In this document: positions 57,985-64,000 of the stretch, in pieces
How positions within the stretch are numbered: position 1 is the stretch's first letter
Layout: every line of letters begins with the position of its first letter
Origin: Tetracentron sinense
Taxonomy: Eukaryota > Streptophyta > Magnoliopsida > Trochodendrales > Trochodendraceae
Direction: 5' to 3'
Length of the DNA: 64,000 nucleotides
Assembly: GCA_015143295.1 (NCBI GenBank)
Contig: CM026567.1
Span: forward strand, 15,642,416 to 15,706,415
Translations under genes and position numbers: made by a program
Notes under the pieces: model-generated
Database searches by the model: none
What the model saw: only the letters and a program-made list of their open reading frames with translations
Told to the model about the DNA's origin: nothing

Positions 57985-58245
57985 AATTCAATCGCACCCA
58001 TAGGTGTTGACGCGTCCCTTTTAACTCTTTTTAATTGTGGTTAAGATTCACTAATCTTTAGTGCTCAACAATCTAAACTTGATTTTTAGAAAAAAAAACT
58101 AAAAATTAACTCTAGGGTTAAAAAAATTAAGATTAGATTATTAAACTCTAAGGATTAGTGAATCTTAAGCACAGTTAATAGGGTTAACAGGGCACGTGTT
58201 GACCTATGAGTGCGATTGAACTCTCCCCGAGTTCATTGGCTATGA
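57985..58245. mobile_element. Foldback MITE copy with long paired arms
   Basis: The left arm (TCAATCGCACCCATAGG, GTTGACGCGTCCC, then ATTGTGGTTAAGATTCACTAA) pairs with the right arm (TTAGTGAATCTTAAGCACAGTTA, GGGCACGTGTTGACC, TATGAGTGCGATTGA) around an A-rich loop near 58100. It is the best-preserved member of the repeat family that recurs at about 40030, 55390, 56650, 57750, 58570, 58660, 58730, 58780, 63360, 63520 and 63610. Confidence 0.75.
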
Positions 58246-58804
58246 TCCGAACTCACTAAGTACTAATCACTGCTAAGCAATGCTAAATCCTAAATGGTTG
58301 GAGTATGACAGCACGTACGGCCATTAATCTTATAAGATTTAGGATTTAATCTAGCTGGGCCAGAGTAAAATACTCTAGCCTAGCCTCTCTAACTCCCCAC
58401 GGGCTCTTTTTAACTCCCTTTAATCGTAATTGAGATTTTTTTTTTTCGTAAAGAGATATTCATTGAGTTAAAAAGATGAGAAACATCAACAAGGAAACAA
58501 CATTCGCACATGCCGAGTGAACCAAACTCTCATTGAGAGCAAGTTGGGCCAATTGGTGGGCTAACACCTTGGGTAAGTGAATCTTAACCACAGTTAAAGG
58601 ATGTTAAAATCTTTTTAATGAGTTTTTAAAATCCAAAGTTAAAGGGCTTAACCCTAAGGGTGGGTGAAACTTAACCATAGTTAAAGGGTATTGAAATGGG
58701 GAGAGATGTTGGGTTAATGAATCATAACCATAGTTAAAGAGGTAAAAACCAAGATTAAATTGCCTAACCTGAAGGGTGAGTGAAACTTAACCACAGTTAA
58801 AGGA
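58246..58804. other. Intergenic DNA with at least four foldback-family arms
   Basis: GTGAATCTTAACCACAGTTAAAGG-like words occur at about 58578, 58666, 58722 and 58782, all in the same orientation, with CCTAAGGGTGxGTGAAACTTAACC variants. There is no coding region. Confidence 0.7.
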
Positions 58805-58805
58805 T

Positions 58806-60764
58806 TTTTTTTTATTAAAAGGTAGAAAGCTTTATTAATAATTGTAAAGAAATTTACAATGGTCATTCTCATGACTGGATTAGACCCGGCTAATCCTGGA
58901 GAATAAAAGGAAGAAGCTTACAAAACCAAGATTAAGATTCATCCAAATTGTTGTTACTTGACCTTCTATAAGTCACCTTCCAGTCTGAGATTGATTTAAA
59001 AACATAGTTCACAACACCATGAACCTTTGAAAATCCTCCAATAGTATTTTCGTTTTGTGGGCAATTTGAGTTGGATGTAGTTGGAAATTGTCAAAGAGTA
59101 ATTTGTTCCGCGAATCCCAAATAGTCCATGATATCATGGTCCACACTTCCAAATCCTTCTTTGGATAAAATCCATATCCAAATCCTAGCATGATTTGGAT
59201 AAAATCCATATCCTCCGAAGTTGACATTTTCTGAACTCTTCCATTCTGCAACGCCCATACATTCCATGCCATTGGACAAGCCCACAACACATGAGTCACT
59301 GGCTCAGAATGATAGAAGCATATGCGACAAGTTTTCTCCGTGTGAACTCCTCGCCTGGCCAGTTTATCCATTGTTGGCAAGGAATTTGAACAAACTCTCC
59401 ATATAAAGTGCTTACATTTGCTCAGAATTCTTAACCCCCAAATCCTCTTCCACAATCTCCTATTATCTGCCGCATTCTATTCCTCAACTCCAACTTCTCC
59501 ATTATTTTCATCCAACCCCCGAATGGATGATAAGCTAATCTTATTGAGAAAATAGCTGATTTTCCGGGTTGCCACATAATCTTGTCTGGATCAATAATAT
59601 TGCTCAATGTTATAGCCTTAATCATGACTGCCTCCGGTGCTTCAAAGGCTTGATCAATAAGAGGATCATTCCACGACTTACTAATAGGATCCACAAGCTC
59701 CCCAAACCATGTCAAATAGGCAGCCTCGGGGCGACAAGAGATAGGTCCCGGGGTCCATTTATCTCCCCAAATATTAATTTGATTTCCATTTCTCACTTTC
59801 CACATCGATCCCTTCTAGATGAGTCTTTGAGCTAACGTAATGCTTGTCCAAATATAGCTCGGCTTTGATCCTAATTTTGCATTAAGAAATGAATCATGAG
59901 GAAAATACTTGGCTTTAAAAACACGGTAGAAAAGGGAATGCTCCTTGTGAAGAAGTCTCCACCTTTGTTTAGCTAATAACGCTGAATTGAAGGATTGAAG
60001 ATCCCGAAATCCTATTCCACCTTTTTCCTTCATCTTACATATCTTCGACCATTTTACCCAATGAATTTTATGTTCCAAATTTGATTACCCCCACCAAAAT
60101 TTCGACATAGCCGATTGAATCTCTGAGTACCATGATTTAGGGATTTTGAAGCATGACATGGTGTAAGCATGAATGGCTTGGGCCACTGCTTTGATCAAAA
60201 TTTCTCGACCCCCTTTTGACAAAGTCTTTTATTTCCAACCACCAATTTTCTTCAGAATCCTCTCTTTTAAATTAAAAAAAGAGTGACTTTTTGACTTCCC
60301 CGCCATAACTTGAAGGCCCAGGTATTTCTCACCAAGCCTTGAGATGTTAACCCCAATGATATCTTTTATCTTCGTTGTACCTCATTCAAAGTATTTGGGC
60401 TGAAATAAATTGAGATTTTTTCTTTATTGATTTTTTGCCCCGACGCTTGCTCATATAATTCTAGGACTTTGAGAATATGGAGACATTCCTTGACTGTTGC
60501 ATGAGACATAAGCAAGCTATCATCAGCAAAAAATAAATGTGAGATTTTTGGGTCATACCTACTAGCCGAGATACCATGTAAGTCCCCTCGTCTCTCTGAC
60601 TCCCTTAATAGGGCGGATAGGCCTTCTGTACATATTAAAAATAAATATGATGATAATGGGTCACCCTATCTCGGCCCTCGATTAGGTTTAATGAATCCTT
60701 GTGGTGAGCCATTTACTAATACTGAATATGTTACTGAGAAACATGGCCATTTAAAAGGGAAACA
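58806..60764 (-). pseudogene. 5'-truncated L1-like LINE, second copy
   Basis: Minus strand: YSVLVNGSPQGFIKPNRG (60665-60740), DPLSSYLFLICTEGL (about 60620-60665), HLFFADDSLLMSHA (about 60505-60545, FADD intact), EQASGQKINKEK (about 60420-60460), the thumb with RKLVVGNKR region (about 60220), then WKRIWGLRILSKCKHFIWRV zinc-knuckle-associated end region (59390-59455) and CRICFYHSEPVTHVLWACPMAWNVW (about 59250-59330). The 3' end has a poly(A) (poly(T) at 58806-58817). A CAGTTAAAGGATT-like word lies on both sides (58795 region and 60846 region), a possible target duplication, but about 80 bp of non-LINE DNA lies between the 5' end and the right copy. Frameshifts disable it. Confidence 0.85.
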
Positions 60765-61451
60765 TATCGCCTAATACCGAGTTCTGGTATTGGGTGCCGA
60801 CTAGAGGATTTGCACTCCTCATAAGGGAGGAGATCGTAGTTCAAGAACAGTTAAAAGGATTTTGTGAGGGTGGGGGAGCATCCCTCCCTTCCTAGCACCA
60901 GGAGAGAATTATTGGTGATGTTTATATACTGAATTTTTGCAACAAAAAAAAATGATAGAAGGTTTCAGAATTGCAGCTGGAGTTTTTTGTTTTAATTTTT
61001 TTCATTTTTATTAAATGTATTTTCTAGATTATCTCCATATAGAATAACTATAAATTATGATTATATTTAAATAAATATACTCAAAATTTATTAAATTTCA
61101 TAATTAAATCTTTTAAAATTCATCTTATAGTGAATTATATTTATTGTATTTTAATTAAATAATTGATTGATTTCTCACCAACTTTGAGTCCTTCAACTTT
61201 TTTTTGGTGGACTCAATAACCCCATAAGGTGATTACTAAGGCAAGACAAAGGAAACACACACCACAACTTGGTATCATGATTTTAACCAAAAAAAACTTG
61301 GTATCTGATCCTTTTACCGTGAACACTGTCATACTTCAGCATGTATGTCTGCGTAATACAATAGCAAAAACCCAACAAGAAAGACATCCAACTAATGCAA
61401 AGCATCCATGCTACTGATGCAGGTGCCCCCATCGATAATCAGAAAAAATGA
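60765..61451. other. Intergenic DNA
   Basis: At about 60778-60825 there is an inverted copy of the segment at 55484-55531 (GAGGATTTGCACTCCT core). The remainder is AT-rich with no recognisable gene. Confidence 0.5.
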
Positions 61452-63140
61452 GAAAATGCATTTACACCCATGAGGTTTGATGAAAATACACATAGACCCT
61501 CTCAGTTTTTTAGAAAATACATTAGGTACCCCTACTTTTCAAAATAATAGCACTTACACCCCTTCCATTAATTAGTTGACAGTCAATCAACTAACAGAAT
61601 TACTGATGTCATGTAATAAAGTGTATAAGCTTCCAAAATTTTCCCTTCAATTTTCAGAAAATACATTAGGCTTCCTTACTCACTTTCTCAGTTTTTCTTC
61701 TTTGATGGGTACTATTAAATAAAATGAGAATGTACAAAGAAGGGGAGGATTTCCCAAAAGATGATACATAGGGAATACACAACAGAAGAATAGCAAATTC
61801 CAAATTTGGTATATGAGAAAAAATTTAGATTGCAAATTATTGAATGTTTTCTTGTGCCCATTTCAGTTCTGCTTCGAGTATCAAATGGCTTCCTGAGATG
61901 ATGATACACATTTCAAGAGAAAACTCTACATAAACTCAAAAATCAATCACTGCAAGTGTTGATTAACAACCAGCAATGACAATTAAATTATTACCCTTCT
62001 CAACCATATATGGTTTAAATCATCAGCTGGAATAAGAAAGAGAGTTTCCAACAGAGTTAGAAAACACCTTACAAATGTCTTATTCTAATAGCATTGTCAA
62101 AATCAGCAAACAGTTCATTTACATCCCACGAAGAAGGAACAAGTAGGCCTTGCACCAGGTGAATAATTCGAGTAATGATAATATGCAATTTGTTCAATGG
62201 ATCGACCATCATCCAGATGAATCTCATAATTCAACACTAAAACAAGACTCAAAAGGTTTTAATATATATTTTTGAAATGAAAGAGAAGCCACCATGGAGG
62301 ATCTTGACATTGATCCATGACTAATAGAAATCCTATATGGTTTTTTCTTTCGAATCATTACACATGTCATCACACATACAAGAAACTTAAAACCACACTA
62401 ACAAGAAATTGAACCAAATACGATGAGTAGCTTATCCGAGAACACGACCATTCCTGAAGGTTGAGAATCAAAAGTGAGAGTGGTTGGGATGCAAAAACAA
62501 CTCAATCTCATCTCCACTCCTGGCCTACTAAACAAAAAATTATGGTCTGTGCAAGCAAGATAAATCGAGCATCTTGCTCATACCCACAGCTTACTCGATA
62601 CAGTAGAGTCAATGAGAGGTTTCATCTCGCCTGAATCAGACATGTGGGACCTCCAAGCGGTTTCATTCATATTCTAAAGGTTTGAACTAGACATGTGGAA
62701 CCTCCAAGAAGAAAAACTACGATCTATCTTTCTTGCGCAGGATCTACCGGAAACGATGATGCAAAAAAATAACAAGCAAAGAAAGCAAAGCGGGAAAAAT
62801 TGCCGGAGAAGGTGATATGGCAATTGCCAGAGAAGATCAATTGCCGCTGGAGCCGAGATGGTCTAGGTTTTCTATTGCCACTGGAGCCAAGATGGTCTAG
62901 AGTTTCGATTTCATGATTTGTGGGGAAAAAATTGATACGAATTTCATAGAGGGGTAATATTTGAAGTTTATATACTTTATCCCATGACATCAGCGGTTCT
63001 ATCAATTGACTAACGGTCAACTGACAGAAGGGATGCAAGTGCCATTATTTTGAAAAGTAGGGGTACCTAATGTATTTTTTGAAAGCTGAGCGGGACTATG
63101 TGTATTTTTGTCAAACATTAGGGGGTGTAAATTTATTTTC
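61452..63140. mobile_element. Long-TIR element, Mutator-like, about 1.7 kb
   Basis: About 180 bp at 61452-61630 and 62960-63140 are inverted repeats of each other, sharing AAAATACATTAGGTACCCCTAC, CTTTTCAAAATAATRGCACTT and GATGTCATG blocks. Length and layout fit a non-autonomous Mutator-like element. The 1.3-kb interior has no transposase; it includes GC-richer DNA at about 62790-62900 with a duplicated TGGAGCCRAGATGGTCTAG that may be a captured gene piece. No clear 9-bp target duplication was found. Confidence 0.75.
62724..63038 (-). CDS. Small frame inside the long-TIR element, unknown
   Basis: A 104-codon minus-strand frame starting inside the right TIR and running into the GC-richer interior. 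The last third is rich in Phe and Ser. No domain was recognised. It may be a captured host exon read through the TIR, or chance. Kept only because it is the longest frame of the element. Confidence 0.15.
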   Translation of the reverse strand: MHPFCQLTVSQLIEPLMSWDKVYKLQILPLYEIRINFFPTNHEIETLDHLGSSGNRKPRPSRLQRQLIFSGNCHITFSGNFSRFAFFACYFFASSFPVDPAQER

Positions 63141-63755
63141 CCCCCAAAAAAAGAAATGGTTACGACTCTTGTATGGCAGCTACAACTTACAAAACAATGA
63201 CTTTATTCCAGATAGGGGATCAGACGGTGAGGATCGTATGATCCATTTAATTCTTGACCTAAGTCAAATAAAGGTGGGGCAAAAAAAAGGGGAGAATTCA
63301 ATCAAGATCAAGAACCGTTGATTTCGATCATATTTTTGCCAAAACCTGTACAACCAAATCCAAATGAATTAAACCAAGGTTAAATTGTTTAACCATAAGG
63401 ATTAGTGAATCTTAACTACAGTTAATAAAGTTAAGAGGGGCGTGTGTTGACTAGTGCGCAGGGGCGGAGCACATGGGCCAGGGGGCTGACGCCCCACTGA
63501 AATTTTGAGAAAAAAAATTACTATCCCTTTTAACACCCCTTTAACTAAGGATAAACCTTAGAAAATTAAGATTAATATTTTTCTATTTTTCCTTTTTTTA
63601 AAAACCAAAGGTTAGATTACTTAACCCTAAAAGTGAGTGAATCTTAACCATAGTTGATAGGTGTTAAAAATGGTAACATGGACCAATGAGGGCCACACAT
63701 TTGACTATAAATGCAAAGGTAAGTTAAACATTTCCCTTAGTATTAATAGCCTAGG
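63141..63755. other. Intergenic DNA with foldback-family copies
   Basis: Copies of the foldback family at about 63360-63435 and 63520-63690, the second as a near-complete hairpin around an A/T-rich loop. A fragment of a MITE end (AGGGGCGGAGCACATGGGCC) is at about 63463. Confidence 0.65.
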
Positions 63756-63945
63756 AGAGGGGCGGAGCCTCAGGAAGGGGCTCTAGCCTCCCTAAACTCT
63801 TTTTTTTTTAAATATATTTTCTTTACAAACACGGACCAAACACGATGGCCCATGAACTTGGTCCTAAAAAAAAAATTTGGGGGGCTACGCTCCTGAACCC
63901 CCCATTGTTAGCCCTCCTTCAAGAGAATCCTAGCTCTGCCCCTGT
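63756..63945. mobile_element. Small MITE with GGGGCGGAGC / GCTCTGCCCC ends
   Basis: The left end AGGGGCGGAGCCTC and right end TCCTAGCTCTGCCCCT are imperfect inverted repeats of about 12 bp, with further pairing of AGCCTCC/GGGGGCT stretches. A partial copy of the left end is at about 63463. No target duplication was identified. Confidence 0.5.
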
Positions 63946-64000
63946 TTGTGGGTGTGATTGTTCCCCGGATTTCCGGAGTTTGATCGCGATTGAATATGAT

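Noticed and set aside
58795..60860. A firm target duplication for the second LINE
   Set aside because: CAGTTAAAGGATT-like words flank it, but the same word belongs to the surrounding foldback family and about 80 bp of other DNA intervenes, so it is only noted as possible.
61441..63150. A 9-bp target duplication for the long-TIR element
   Set aside because: The flanks are A-rich and only loosely similar; no exact 9-mer could be assigned.

Overview
The window looks like nuclear DNA of a flowering plant. It is AT-rich and packed with plant-type mobile DNA: Ty1/copia and Ty3/gypsy retrotransposons with initiator-Met tRNA primer sites, L1-like LINEs, a CACTA (En/Spm) element, a hAT MITE, foldback MITEs, a long-TIR Mutator-like element, and a GC-richer block that looks like transferred mitochondrial DNA. 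I cannot name the species. No bacterial genes, rRNA, tRNA or CRISPR arrays were seen.

Layout. 1-5 kb: an old gypsy RT relic struck by one solo LTR (3537-4590), beside another solo LTR (1034-3113); both have perfect 5-bp target duplications. 6.6-27.4 kb: the only good host-gene candidate, four phase-0 exons (6604-6693, 6814-7116, 7176-7328, 26967-27449) predicting a 342-residue membrane protein. Its last intron is about 19.6 kb and holds a LINE, a CACTA element, mitochondrial-like DNA, a complete copia element (16248-25509) containing a solo LTR, an RTE-LINE relic and two LTR-like repeats. 27.4-30.4 kb: intergenic DNA with a MITE. 30.4-39.7 kb: a LINE split by a 5'-truncated Tekay/Del-like gypsy element, which carries an intron-like 146-nt interruption between gag and protease.

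40.3-43.2 kb: an internally deleted copia with both LTRs. 43.7-49.7 kb: remains of two related copia elements in opposite orientation, one LTR split by a further solo LTR (44602-46825). 49.7-55 kb: a nearly intact copia gag-pol frame of 1356 codons with only four stops and no frameshift, lacking its 5' LTR. 55-64 kb: a MITE-rich stretch with a hAT MITE, many copies of one foldback repeat, a LINE fragment and a 1.7-kb element with about 180-bp TIRs.

The clearest unexplained pattern is that several LTR families here (copia and gypsy) each carry a private cluster of short palindromes in U3, in the copia cases just upstream of the TATA box. Two LTRs that share the downstream promoter region carry different palindromes. 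The intron-like gag/protease gap, the retrotransposon-swollen host intron and a mitovirus-like polymerase motif in the mitochondrial-like block are the other points for follow-up.
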